From: Ambrosia x helenae
Taxonomy: Eukaryota > Streptophyta > Magnoliopsida > Asterales > Asteraceae
Length of the DNA: 64,000 bases
NCBI GenBank assembly: GCA_030844895.1
Contig: CM061223.1
Span: forward strand, 37,012,204-37,076,203
Direction of reading: 5' to 3'
Both the position numbers and the translations under genes were made by a program. A model generated the notes under the pieces. That model made no database searches. It worked only from the letters and a program-made list of their open reading frames with translations, and was not told the DNA's origin. This document shows positions 34,244 through 45,813 of this stretch, piece by piece. Position 1 is the stretch's first letter, and the number at the start of each line of letters is the position of its first letter.

Positions 34244-34258
34244 CATCCCCTACTTCTA
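34244..34258 (-). promoter_or_regulatory. Polypurine tract of the gag-only element
   Basis: On the minus strand AGAAGTAGGGGATGC directly precedes the 3' LTR, the expected plus-strand primer. The sequence CTTCGGGACGAAG upstream is an inverted repeat also seen before the 22820 LTR. Confidence 0.7.
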
Positions 34259-34603
34259 GAAACTTCGTCCCGAAGTTATTAGAAACATAAGGTTTCGGAT
34301 CTTTGGGTAGAAATTAAGATAACCGTGGTTTAGAAAATTTGAGTTAAGGCACGACGTGAATTTATAGGTAACAGGGTAAACTGTTTCGAATGATTTGGAT
34401 AAGAGGTTTGATAGGTGTGAGTTAAGGATTTGATTAGGTTCGTCTCGAATAACAAGGAGGATAAGAATCTAGTAAAACACTAAACTTCAATTTTTAGGAA
34501 TCCTAAAATAAATGCATGAGTTGATTGATTATAGAAAGACTAAATGAACTACCAAGTAACTAGAGTTTGTTCCTGGTCTAACTTCCAGTCTCACTTTCGA
34601 TGG

Positions 34604-34643
34604 ATCATTAGTGTTTATATATAGGGTGTACCGCAGCTAACCC
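34604..34643 (-). promoter_or_regulatory. Conserved block with internal TATA-like sequence
   Basis: GGTTAGCTGCGGTACACC followed by CTATATATAAACACTAATGAT is shared almost unchanged with 22585-22622 in the otherwise diverged 22491 fragment. It lies about 370 bases before the 3' LTR. Its function is unknown; a second promoter or an RNA signal is possible. Confidence 0.35.
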
Positions 34644-35535
34644 ACCACACCATTGATACCTCGAAAACGTACTGGACGTCTACCAAAAACCCTAATAGAA
34701 TTTCACACCACCTTAATGTACCTGTAAATTCATGATTACGTTCCAGACCGGAATCATCAATTTACCTTACATTAAGGTTTTATGTCCTTCTATGAACCTA
34801 ATCTAACAACACATTAAAGTAAATAAGTTTCACAAGAAGATGACACAATAAACATGTTGGGTTACAATGAGACGTTATCAACGAAATGAGGCTTTGTAAT
34901 AATGAGGCCAATTACATTGGTTTGCAACGACTTGCAAGCATAACAAAATTTTAAGCATGGGCTACCACTCACCTGAGGAGCCCTTTAAGCTTGCATGTTT
35001 GTCTGAGTTGAGTGGATAATGTAGTAATTGTCTTTCATAGATCAACATGCAAATTGATATTACACACACGCAAGCAAGTTTGTAATTACGACAACCATTA
35101 AGTATAAGTGTTATCTTAGTTGACTATAGAAAATAGTTCATATTTGGCCAGCCATGTTTACGAGTATCATAAATAATTAAATGTTCAAAGAAAGTCAAAT
35201 TAAGAAAAATCAAGTTTCATATAACAAACAATTATGTTTTTAGAAAAGTTCTGTAGGATTAAGTATCAAGTTTTTAATAGTTTGATTTTCATGGAAATCA
35301 AGTCCAAATGTTTAAATAAAATGTAAGGTAGAGTCCTAAATTTCTACGATTAAAATAAACGTAACCAAATATGATAAATTTCCAACCTGCGTTCGTACAT
35401 AATAGTATGCAAGGAAGTTTGTAGATGTTATATGCTTATGAGTACGACACAATTGGGTACAAAATGATAATAGGATCAAGAAAATGAAAACACAAGTATT
35501 GGATTCTCGAGTCTTAAGAAGATTTCATCCATGGC

Positions 35536-36750
35536 TTAGCCAGTGGGGTTAACGCCATCCTGACCAGTTGCTTCGTTGATGTTGATATTGAAAGCTCGTC
35601 CATGTGCCACCTGGTTTACATTAATCAATTCAGGGCATCGATGCCGCATGTGGTTAGGGTCTCCACAATTATAACATGCCCGGCCGTTAGTAATCGGCAG
35701 TGGTTCCTGTGCAGCTATTTGATGATTATCTTGTGTCCTAACCATTACACGACAAGTAGTGGCAAAGTGTCCAAACCTTCCACATCTAGTGCATTGACGA
35801 CATGGAAGATTTGCAGGGTGATGATAATTGCAAGTGTTGCATTGAGGATGGACTCCCGTGTAGGCTTTCTTAATAAGAGGTTGAGTCACATGATTCACAA
35901 CATCATGGTTTTGATCATCGCCCATTCGTTTCTTAGGGTTCGAAGAAGTAGTGGCGGCCTTTGCTAAAACAGTCTTAGATGGTTCAAAGACATGGGTGGT
36001 TTTCTCAGCAGACTTCTTGGTGCCCTTCCTAACCAAGTTTCCTTTCTTTACGTGTTTGTTTGTTAATGTGGCTGCGAGTTGAATTGCTTCTTCTACCGTA
36101 GCGGGCTTGCTTCCAGTGACTACATCTTGAATTAGGTCAGGTAATCCCTCGATATATTTTTCGATTGCTCGAGACACCGGGGTAACCATGTGTGGAACCA
36201 ATATGTTGAGTTCATGATATCGAGTGTTGTACGCAAGGTTCTCACCACTGTCTTGTTTCAGCCCATGGAACTCTTCCTCCAGTTTCCTGATTTCGTTCCT
36301 AGGGCAGAATTTGGCGATCATGAGTTCCTTAACCTCAGCCCAAGACAAAGATAAAGCAACATCAGCGCCCCGATTACGCTTTTCACCATTCCACCAAGTT
36401 AGCGCCCCCTTTTGAAGGACACTGGTAGCATAGCGAACGCAGAGTTCATCAGGACACTCGCTGTTCACAAAGGTGCTCTCCATACTTTCAAACCATTGGA
36501 GGAGGCCAGTAGCACCCTCCTCACCAGTGAATTTTGTGGGGTTGCAGGAGTTAAAGTGTTTGAAAGTGCACCGAAACTGAGTCGTGCTTGTGTTAGCACT
36601 GTTACTATACTGGGTTAACTCACTGACAAGATTTGGGATCACTGCAGCAATTTCCTGAGCGACTAGAGATGCGAGACGACGTTCAGAACGTTGTCCAGAA
36701 GCACGAACAGTGCGTTGGCTGGCATCACGGAGCATGCGGCGAGCAGACAT
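35536..36750 (-). CDS. gag: Intact Gag of the gag-only element
   Basis: A 404-residue capsid-nucleocapsid protein that would form virus-like particles and package RNA. The ATG at 36750 starts MSARRMLRDASQ in an Arg/Ser-rich N-terminus. The Gag core spans roughly residues 60-250, with FTGEEGATGLLQWFESMEST, LTWWN and KFCPRNEIRKLEEEF. Two CCHC knuckles follow at about residues 320-333 (CTRCGRFGHFATTC) and 359-372 (CYNCGDPNHMRHRC). It ends NPTG and a stop, where a Gypsy polyprotein would run into protease. No stop or frameshift interrupts it, unlike every other element gene in the window. This suggests selection for Gag or a young insertion; which one is not settled. Confidence 0.9.
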   Translation of the reverse strand: MSARRMLRDASQRTVRASGQRSERRLASLVAQEIAAVIPNLVSELTQYSNSANTSTTQFRCTFKHFNSCNPTKFTGEEGATGLLQWFESMESTFVNSECPDELCVRYATSVLQKGALTWWNGEKRNRGADVALSLSWAEVKELMIAKFCPRNEIRKLEEEFHGLKQDSGENLAYNTRYHELNILVPHMVTPVSRAIEKYIEGLPDLIQDVVTGSKPATVEEAIQLAATLTNKHVKKGNLVRKGTKKSAEKTTHVFEPSKTVLAKAATTSSNPKKRMGDDQNHDVVNHVTQPLIKKAYTGVHPQCNTCNYHHPANLPCRQCTRCGRFGHFATTCRVMVRTQDNHQIAAQEPLPITNGRACYNCGDPNHMRHRCPELINVNQVAHGRAFNININEATGQDGVNPTG

Positions 36751-37430
36751 CTATGAGGCAGACAATGAATAATCATGAGATTAGAAAATGTAAGTGTATA
36801 ACCGTACAGGTGATTATGAAAGTATAAACTTGTAAGCAATATATGAAAATACAAAATATTGTATATGAAACGAGAGAGTATTATTGAAAAACTTGCATAA
36901 AATGCTTGGAGGGCCCTTGTCTAGCTGTAAAGCCCAACAAGAACGTTGACTTTTCAAAGGAATTGAACCCAATGGTGATCAAAGAAGACATGCTTTAGCC
37001 TATAAGTGGACACTCACTCCAGGAATCCCCAGGTAAGCATAACAGGTCTGTTATTGGATTTATGCGCTATGCTTGCCTATGCCAGAAAACCCAGTGTACA
37101 GGCATCCACCCTTCCAGATTGCACGTGTTCCATCACACTCATTAAAGCTCAACAACTTTGAAGGAGCAAAATAAGAGTAGGCATTATGCCTAAGAGTGTC
37201 TTCATGAAAGGTACTGCTCCCGTTCCATGATGATGTAAACTTTCCACTCCCTGTAGGACACCATCTCTATGCACCATGATGAAAAATGAGAAGAATGGAG
37301 AGAGAGAAGAAGGGAAAGATAGAGGAAGGAAAGTAGAAGGAAATGGAAATCTATGGAATATTATGTATGAAAGTTGAAGTTCGGTTATAGTCTAGGCCAT
37401 TTTATCTAATAACCTAGTTCCCTATAACCA

Positions 37431-37444
37431 TGGCTCTGATACCA
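37431..37444 (-). promoter_or_regulatory. Primer-binding site (tRNA-Met), gag-only element
   Basis: On the minus strand TGGTATCAGAGCCA begins three bases after the 5' LTR end, matching the initiator tRNA-Met 3' end. The same primer type serves both Gypsy chromoviruses and the Copia element here. Confidence 0.88.
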
Positions 37445-37447
37445 ATC

Positions 37448-39828
37448 TGTAACACCCCAACCGATGGCGGAATCATCGAAGGTGTCACGTAGTGACGATT
37501 GTTCAAAAGCTCATGGTACTAAAATGTAAATATTTGATTATTGAATATTGTTTTACAACATGTGAAAATAAATACACGACAACAAAAATAGTGATAGTTG
37601 ATTTATTTAATCAAAGTTCAAAGTCCTATGTGAAGCGTCAAGCAGCTTATCTTGAAACATGCACGAAAATAAATTTTGTCAACATATGATGTTGGTGAAT
37701 ATTACCTAGCTTTGTACATATAGTATAAGTTGAAAAACGGTACAATTCATGTGTCTAGCATTACCAAGGCATTATGTAAACACATAAGTAACCAAACAAG
37801 ACAAGATCAAATGTAAAGTTGGTAAGGTAAAAATTGATAATGAGCACCCTAACACGTGTCAAGTCTAAAAGAGCACCATAACATAAGTTACGTCTATATG
37901 TAAAGAGCACCATAACATAAGTTATGTCTAGATGTATGATTTTGTACGTAAGCTACATTCATGTTCAAACATAAAAGCACAAGAATAATCAAGACACGTA
38001 TATGAATTGTAATTGAAGAAAAATGTATGTGTAAATGAATGTGTAAGTTTTGTATACTTGTGCATGAATCACCCCAAAAGTGTAAAAACGAAAAAGGGGA
38101 TAAGTAATACTCACTTTAGCAAGGTGTTAAGTCTTGTGAAATTGAATAAGTGCAATCCAACGTTGCCAAGTATCACCCTATGTTTAAGGTAATAAATGAG
38201 TTTAAATCTTTCTAGTCTACAAGTATTTCTAGTATAAAAGAAATTTGAAAAATAATTAAATTAAAAGACTTTTTGTAAAACTTTGGTTAAGGATGGTTGT
38301 ATTATAATATAGTAGATATGAAAATAATTTTTATAAAATTATTTTCTTAATAATTGAATATATAGTATATTTATATTTATTTGTCAATATATAATTTTAA
38401 TATCTAAAAATATTAAAATTAATGAAATATCAAATTAAAATTTGTATTTTTGTTCTATATGAACAAAAATAATTTATGTAAAATTTTGGTATAAAAATAT
38501 TGAAAATTGAATTTATTATGATTTATTTATAATTTAAAATAACAAAAATCAATTAAAAATATAAAATAAACGGTTTTTCTGAATTAAAAATCATTTCTGA
38601 AATATTTATTGTTTTATAAGTTTAGGATAATTTTTGTGGAATTTTATAACTTCCTTTAGTTAGTTTTGTAAAATTTTAAGATTAAAATTGAACAAACTTG
38701 TAATATTCATAATATATATTAAATAAATGATTTTTGAGGATATAAAAATTGTATAATAAAGTTTGTCAATTATATAACATAAAAATGAATTTTGTGGGAT
38801 TTATAAATCAGATTTGATATCTCAAACCTATTTTAAAAGATAATATTGAAAGTATAAGGAAATGTATAAAGAATTTGTTTTAAAAAAAAATATTTGTGGT
38901 GGAAGGGTGTCGAACCTGGGCATTCAGCCGGTTCAAGTTTTAAAACACATTCCACTACCATCTGGTCTACCTTCCAGATCAGTTTTAGATGTCACGTAAA
39001 TATTTAAAGCATATAGGCGCGTTTATCCCCAATTTCTTGTAAGAACCCTAGAATCAAAACGCGACCAATAACCCAATTAACAATAGGGTTACTGATCTAG
39101 ATGTGCCGATTAACATATGTATTCAAGGAATTTGATCATACCAACACGCAAAGCTTCCTAATCGTGAGTCACACGTAAGGTCAAACGAACCAATAACTCT
39201 TCAATTCGTGATATATATCAATTGTGATGTGTTCTTGATGGATGGGTTATGCAAATCGGCCCTCTAGGAGTCTGTGTGTGAATTTAATCGAGCTAACAAT
39301 GTGTATTTATACGGATTAGATTTGGGTTGTTTAGGAATGTTAATAATTGGTTTTAAATCGCTTAATTGACAGTCAATGACGCGTTAATTTGAGTTGAATT
39401 AGGCCGAGATGTTGCATAAATCACACAACAAATAAATTATGTTTCCAATTTCGTGTCGAACCGCGTTAATTAGAAGTCAAGTGAGAAGTCAACTGGGTGT
39501 TTGACTTCTGATTGTTGACCAAGGGTAATATTGTTTCAAGTATATATATTAAGTGTTCCAAATAATAACACCAAATTAAAAGTGGCTCAGTGGTTGTGTT
39601 GTGTGTGTTGTTATGCTGACTCGGCTCCAGACTCGGGTTCCAGTCTGGTCCCAAACAGTTTTTTTTTTTTTTCAGCAGAGAAGGAAGGGGAAGGGAGAAA
39701 GGGAAGTGGGCTGGTCTGCTAATGGGCTCAGGGTATTGGGCTTATGAGTTGGATAGACTTTAGTTGGGTTGGGTTAAGTAAATGGATTTAGGATGTATGG
39801 TTTATTTAATATAATGTTTAAAACCAAC

Positions 39829-39872
<44 letters not shown>

Positions 39873-40015
39873 CATTATTATTATTATAATTAATTATAAA
39901 AGAAAAGAATTTTTATTTTTTTTAATTACGACAACGATTCGAGTAGATGTATATTCATGAAATGAGAGGGACTAAAATCGGACAAAAGATAAAATGAAAG
40001 GTGACGGATGTCATA
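37448..40015 (-). repeat. 5' LTR of the gag-only element
   Basis: Matches 31653-34242 with scattered differences and small indels. On the minus strand it begins at 40015, where the first base pair has changed (TA instead of TG at the outer edge), and ends at 37448. It contains the TATA box at 39304-39311 and tRNA-like modules at about 38895-38970 (-) and 39583-39673 (+). Confidence 0.92.
39583..39673 (+). other. tRNA-like module, antisense, in the 5' LTR
   Basis: Second copy of the 33822 module: the same TGGCTCAGTGG A box and T run, but the B box core reads GGTTCCAGTC, which also breaks one pair of the 9-bp stem. Presence in both LTRs means the module was part of the LTR before this insertion. 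Confidence 0.5.
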
Positions 40016-40020
40016 GAACC

Positions 40021-41136
40021 AAATCATACACAATAGCATAAATCAGGATAGAATACTGTTAAAATCAGCTTGATTATTAATGGTAAGTATGATTTAGGCT
40101 CAGATGATTTCTAAATCATCATCACAGCCCTAAAGAGCCACAAATGAGCGAGCCACAGTCGTCGTCGCCTAACACTAAGAAAATGTAAATAACATAATTC
40201 GGAAAGACTTAGTGAGGCTTAGAGTGTGCTAAGAACATTAGCTGCGAGGAGGGTTGCAAGTGTAAACCTGCCATCCCCATCCTCGCCACGCCATCACCAC
40301 TATTTGTTGGTAAAAACTCTAACTCATCATTGCCATCATCATACAAACCAGCAAACAACAAATTACTGTTCAAATCACTTGCCTTATTATTATAGTTACT
40401 GTTCAGAATGCGCTAACAACATTAGCTGCGAGGCGGGTTGCAAGTATAAACCTGCCATCCACCATCCTCACCATGCCATCACCACAATTTGTCGGAAAAA
40501 ACTATAACTCATCACTACCATCATCATACAAACCAGCAAACAACCAAAAATAATAAAGTTACTGTTTAAATCAATTGGCTTATTACATTACACTGTAATA
40601 ATAGACGTACGGATTTGAGCAGCCCTAAAGAGCCAAAAATGAGCGAGCCACAGTCGCCGCCATCTAACATCAAGAAAATGAAAATAACGTAATCCGGGAA
40701 AACTTAATGAGGCTTAAAGTGTGCTAAGGACATTGGCTGCGAGGAGGGTTGCAAGTGTAAACTTGCCATGCACCATCCTCGCCATGCCATTACCACGATT
40801 TTTCGGTAAAAAATATAACTCATCACCGCTATCATCATACAAACCAGCAAACAACCAATTACTGTTCAAATCACTTGACTTCTTATTATAGTTACAATTC
40901 AGAGTGTGCTAACAACATTGGCTGCGAGGCGGGTTGCAAGTGTAAACCTGCCATCCACCATCCTCGCCACGCCATCACCACAATTTATCAGTGAAAACTA
41001 TAACTCATCACTGCCATCATCATACAAACCATCAAACAACCAAAAATAATAAAGCTACTGTTCAAATCAGGACGTTTATTATTATAGTTACTGTTCAAAT
41101 AATTGTTCCAGGAGTCCCCGCGAAACTCTTCATTTT
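40021..41136. repeat. Host repeat with nested duplications (copy 1 end, copy 2 start)
   Basis: CAGCCCTAAAGAGCCA at 40125 and 40620 starts two blocks of about 495 bp. Within each block a half-unit occurs twice, giving four copies of TGCTAA..ACATT(A/G)GCTGCG with a GGGTTGCAAGTGTAAACCTG tail (near 40226, 40410, 40721 and 40907). Each is followed by a CATCC/CCATCATCATACAAACC stretch. From 41101 the text repeats 31530 onward, starting copy 2 of the larger roughly 1.2-kb repeat. Short frames here are not convincing as genes. Confidence 0.75.
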
Positions 41137-42625
41137 TGTCGCAGCCCCCGACCCACACCCCGGGCGGGGACGCTGCGACCGCGAGCGGTGGCATCGGTGT
41201 TTATATATTTATTTTGCAGCGGAAAATTTTCATCAGGATCGAAGTTAGGAAAAGTCTTCAACACCATTATTGTATTGATAAAACGGAGGGTCCAACCCTC
41301 TAATGTACAAGAGATTTACATAGGGATGCTACCCTATATTTTACAAGCGAAATTCATAAAACATATTTCATATTTATTATCATGTGACGAGCCACTTATT
41401 TAAACGGAGTGCTTCACCACACCCCCGGTTTGCAACAACACCATCTTGTATTATGTATTTAGCAAGTCACCTGAAACATGTTTTAAAAAGATTTGATCAG
41501 CGGAAAAGCTGGTGAAAACATTCCTTTAAAAATGACACATTTACATTACAGTATTAAGGGTTTTTACACTTGGCTTTAATTACTATTACCTACACTGTAC
41601 TTGCCACTCGACCGGATCTATGGCTGTGGTCATACCATTTTAGGGAATTGCTCTCCAAAATGACGTGTCGTGATATACCAAAGTATAAAGTAATGTGCAC
41701 AGAACCCCACGTACCGGTGATAATTAATTAGTAATTTAGCAAGCAACTTAATCCCTGTAATGTATCTAAAACCTTTGCCAAAACATTTTAAAACAATTTA
41801 TACTATCACATTGTAGCGGGTTTAAAAGGTTAAAAACTCCCACTAGCAATGTCAAACACATTTAACCCACACACGTGGAAAACGTGAATGAACTCACCTT
41901 AAAAGAGGTTTTTGGTGTAAGTGTGATTTTCTGGCAAACAACTTTTAATTTTTATCGGTAGGTAGCTCCAATCGGAAGTGTGTGAGAGTGAAATGAGTGT
42001 AAACGAATGGTTTGGCGGTAGACGCCTTTTATACTATACAAAACAAAACTTGGCCTCCATGTTTCTTGTTATTCTTATCTCAATTATGCACGCATACGTG
42101 TTAGGATGTTTACCATCATCTTTTATACTACAATCCATATTTATCTATAACTTAGCCCCTAGATTTCAGTTGATCTATATCTCAAATCCTAAGCATACAT
42201 ACGTGTATGTTGATCTAAAATTCATTGTTATTATTATTATTAATTTAAGCTGCTTAACTCGTTTTTCTGTTATAACTTTTAACGTATAAAGTTTTAGTAA
42301 ATTCCGAATATACTGCTAAGACGAGCAAATTTTTATCTATGCATCAACCTAAGTTTTATTAAAAACAAAATAGGGTTCACATATAATATATATTATTATT
42401 ATTATTACTATATGGTCTCCTATAATACTAAATACTCCTCTAGATCTCATATACTAGCCATGACTCGTCTAGATATCTCCTATATCTTTTAAACGATACT
42501 CGACAACAAGTGTTCGTTTAAATGTTTCTCATTTAAATGAGTCGTTTTACCCGCTATCTACTCAAATAATATTTAAAATACAAGTATCAAATATTTTATT
42601 TATTTATTTTCAACGGGATATTACA
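41137..42625 (-). repeat. 3' LTR of the second Gypsy element
   Basis: On the minus strand it begins TGTAATATCCCGTTG (42625) and ends GGGGGCTGCGACA (41137). TATAAAAGG box at 42033-42025. The ATT runs are short here, unlike the other LTR. Confidence 0.92.
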
Positions 42626-42640
42626 TTCTCCCCACCTTGT
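42626..42640 (-). promoter_or_regulatory. Polypurine tract, second Gypsy element
   Basis: On the minus strand CAAGGTGGGGAGAA lies directly before the 3' LTR. Confidence 0.75.
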
Positions 42641-42702
42641 TTTAAATCTCGTCCTCGAGATTATTTGAATAAGTATGGGTAATTTGCCCTCATTTCGGAT
42701 TC

Positions 42703-45608
42703 TTACTCCCACCTATACTCGAGCCCTTGTTTTGAGTCCCATTTCACTTTGACCAATTTGAGTCTTCTATGCTTAAGATTCTTGGTCTTTCGATCTTCAA
42801 TTTGTAAAGGTCTCTCGACAAACTTCAGTTTTTCATTTACTTTTATGTCTTGAAGAGGAACCTTTAAGGATTTGTCAGCTAAACATTTTCTTAGGTTGCT
42901 TACATGAAATACATCATGTATACCAATCATTTCTTCTGGTAAATTTAGCTGATAGGCAACTGGTCCGATTCGTTTAACAATCTCAAATGGTCCAACAAAT
43001 CTTGGACTTAACTTTCCTTTCTTACCGAATCGAACTACTCCTTTCCAAGGGGATACTTTTAATAGTACTTTGTCACCGACTTCAAACTCTAAAGGCGTAT
43101 GACGGTGATCAGCATAACTCTTTTGTCGATCACGTGCAACTTTTAGTCTTTCCTTAACTTGAATGACTTTGTCGATTGTTTCTTGAACTATGTCAGGACT
43201 AGATAATGGTTTTTCTCCTAATACTGCCCAACACACTGGTGTTCTACACTTTCTTCCATACATTGCTTCGAACGGTGCAACATTAATGCTCGAATGAAAG
43301 CTATTATTATAGGAGAATTCTATTAGTGGTAAGTGATCATCCCAACTTCCACCAAAATCTATGACACACGCTCTTAGAATGTCTTCTAATGTTTATATGG
43401 TCCTTTCACTCTGACCATCGGTTTGTGGATGATAAGCCGTACTAAGATTTAGCTGTGTTCCCATGGCTATCTGGAAACTTTTCCAAAAGTGGGAAGTAAA
43501 ACGGCTATCTCTATTTGATACAATGGATAGTGGAACACCATGCAATGAAACTATTCGGTCTACATAGAGCTTAGCGAGTTGTTCCATTTTAAAGGTTTCA
43601 TTCATGGGTAGGAAATGTGTTGATTTGGTTACTCTATCCACAATTACTCAATAGTATCATTACCTTTCCTTGTCTTGGGTAATTTGGTAATAAAATCCAT
43701 GGTTATCAGTTCCCATTTCCATTCAGGTATTTCTAACTGCTGGAGCAGTCCTGCTTGTCTTTGATGCACAGCCTTAACTTGAGAACAAGTTAAGCATTTT
43801 GAGATATAATTGCTTATATCCTTTTTCATTCCCATCCACCAATATGTTTCTTTCAAGTCATGATACATCTTATCTTTCCCTATATGCATCATATACTTAG
43901 ACTTATGGGCTTCTTCGAGAATCTTTTCTCGTAAATTTCCTTGTTTAGGTACCCATATTCTATTCTTTTGAAACTTCCAGATCCCATCTTCGTCTTTTTC
44001 CAACTCCTGGGTTATTCATTGTAGTCCTTCGCTATCGTTGTTGATGGCGGTTTCTTGAGTACTTTTCAATTGATCCATTAAGTCGACTTGTAGATTTAAT
44101 CTAAGAGCACGCACCCTATTTGGTTTCTCTTGATACTTACAACTTAAGGCATCAGCTAGAACGTTAGCTTTACCTTCGTGATATTGAATATCACAGTCGT
44201 AGTCACTGAGGGTTTCCATCCAACGCCTTTGCCTCATATTCAGTTCTTTCTGATTAAAGTTGTTCTTAAGGCTCTTATGATCCGTAAACACAGTGAACTT
44301 ACTGCCATACAGATAATGTCTCCAAATCCTTAGAGCAAAGATGATGGCTCCAAGTTCTAAGTACTGAGTCATATAATTCTCCTCATGCTTTTTGAGTTGT
44401 CTGGATGCGTAAGCAACTACTTTCACACGTTGCATTAACACACATCCCATTCCTAATTTAGAAGCATCACAATAAACGATGAAGTCTTTTGTTCCTTCTG
44501 GCAGGGCCAGTATGGGTGCATTTGATAATCTTTGCTTCAAGGTTTGAAATGCTTCTTCTTGCTTGGGTCTCCATACATACTTAGCAGACTTACACGTTAA
44601 TTTGGTTAACGGTATTGCTATTTGGGAAAAATCCTTGATAAATCTTCTATAGTATCCGGCTAATCCTAAGAAACTTCGAATTTCAGTAGGATTCTTTGGA
44701 ATTTCCCATGTCGTAATGGCTTCTATTTTGGCTGGGTCTACATGAATACCTTTGTGGTTAATCAAGTGACCTAAGAATTGCACTTCTTGTAACCAAAACT
44801 CACATTTTGAGAACTTAGCGTAAAGTTGTTTGTTTCTCAAAAGCGTTAGAAGAAGATGTAGATGCTGAGCATGGTCTTCCTTGGTTTTGGAATAAATAAG
44901 TATATCATCTATGAAGACGATCACAAATTTATCCAGATATGGTTTACAGATTCTATTCATCATGTCCATAAACGCGGCTGGGGCATTCGTTAGACCAAAT
45001 GGCATTGCTGTAAACTCATAGTGACCATACGTAGTTCTGAAAGTAGTCTTAGGAATATCTTCTTCCTGTACTTTCAGTTGATGATAACCAGAGCGTAAAT
45101 CGATTTTAGAGAAGTAACTAGCTCCTTGCAGTTGATCGAATAAATCATCAATTCTTGGTAATGGGTATCGGTTCTTAATAGTGACTTTATTCAATTCGCG
45201 GTAATCGATGCATATACGCATTGAACTATCTTTCTTTTTGACAAATAGCACCGACGCTCCCCATGGCGCTGAACTGGGGCGTATAAATCCTTTTTCCAGC
45301 AATTCATCTAGTTGCTTTTTGAGTTCCAACATCTCTGTCGGTGCTAGTCGATAAGGTGCCTTAGCGATTGGAGCAGTTCCTGGTATTAGGTGGATTCGGA
45401 GTTCTACTTCACGATCGGGTAGTTGTCTTGTTAAGTCTTCTGAAAAAACATCCGGGTATTTCGATACGACCGGAATTTCATTCAGTTCTTTTCCCTTGGT
45501 GCTACTTATCACTGAGATCATATACAACATGTCTTGCTTCCTCAAGTAGCTGGTGGCCTTCATTACGGAAATGAACTTAGTTGGCTTAGGAGTTTTGTCA
45601 CCATGCAC
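42703..45608 (-). pseudogene. pol: pol of the second Gypsy element: RT, RNase H, integrase, chromodomain-like tail (broken)
   Basis: From 45608 to 44016 one frame covers the end of protease, RT with the FIDDILIYSK active site, and RNase H with YCDASKLGMG and the TDHKSLK segment. A TGA at 44018-44016 is in frame with the next segment (to 43644), which holds the integrase zinc finger and the first catalytic Asp (ITMDF). The frame then shifts near 43645. The 43641-43393 segment has the NRDSRF region, with the aspartate kept, and YHPQTDGQSER with the catalytic Glu. A TAA at 43395-43393 is in frame with the last segment (43263-42703), holding GDKVLLK, FHVSNLRKCL and a chromodomain-like end. So there are at least two nonsense changes and one frameshift. 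Confidence 0.9.
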
Positions 45609-45813
45609 AGTGATAATTTCCCGGTTGGCGTACAGATCTCAACAAAGTTATTATCGCATAGGATTCGTGCATGGTTTGTGACTAACCAATCCATTCCTAA
45701 TACTATATCGAATCCAGCAAGGCATATTGGAAAAAAGTTTTGCTTTGAACTTATGTCCCAATATATCTATATTGTTTTCGAATAATACATCGCGAATGTG
45801 AGTGGGGTTTCCG

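Larger units (their letters stand above)
31653..40015 (-). mobile_element. Gag-only LTR retrotransposon (TR-GAG type)
   Basis: Two LTRs of 2590 and 2568 bp in direct orientation enclose a 3.2-kb internal region with a primer site, an intact gag and a polypurine tract but no protease, RT, RNase H or integrase. A perfect GAACC target duplication flanks it (31648-31652 and 40016-40020). TR-GAG elements are a described class of non-autonomous plant LTR elements that keep only gag. The Gag sequence and ends place it with Gypsy elements. It would need enzymes from a related autonomous element to move. Confidence 0.88.

Noticed and set aside
40226..40507. 93-codon frame with His-rich text as a real gene
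   Set aside because: It spans two tandem half-units and depends on the repeat; the other copies do not keep the frame.
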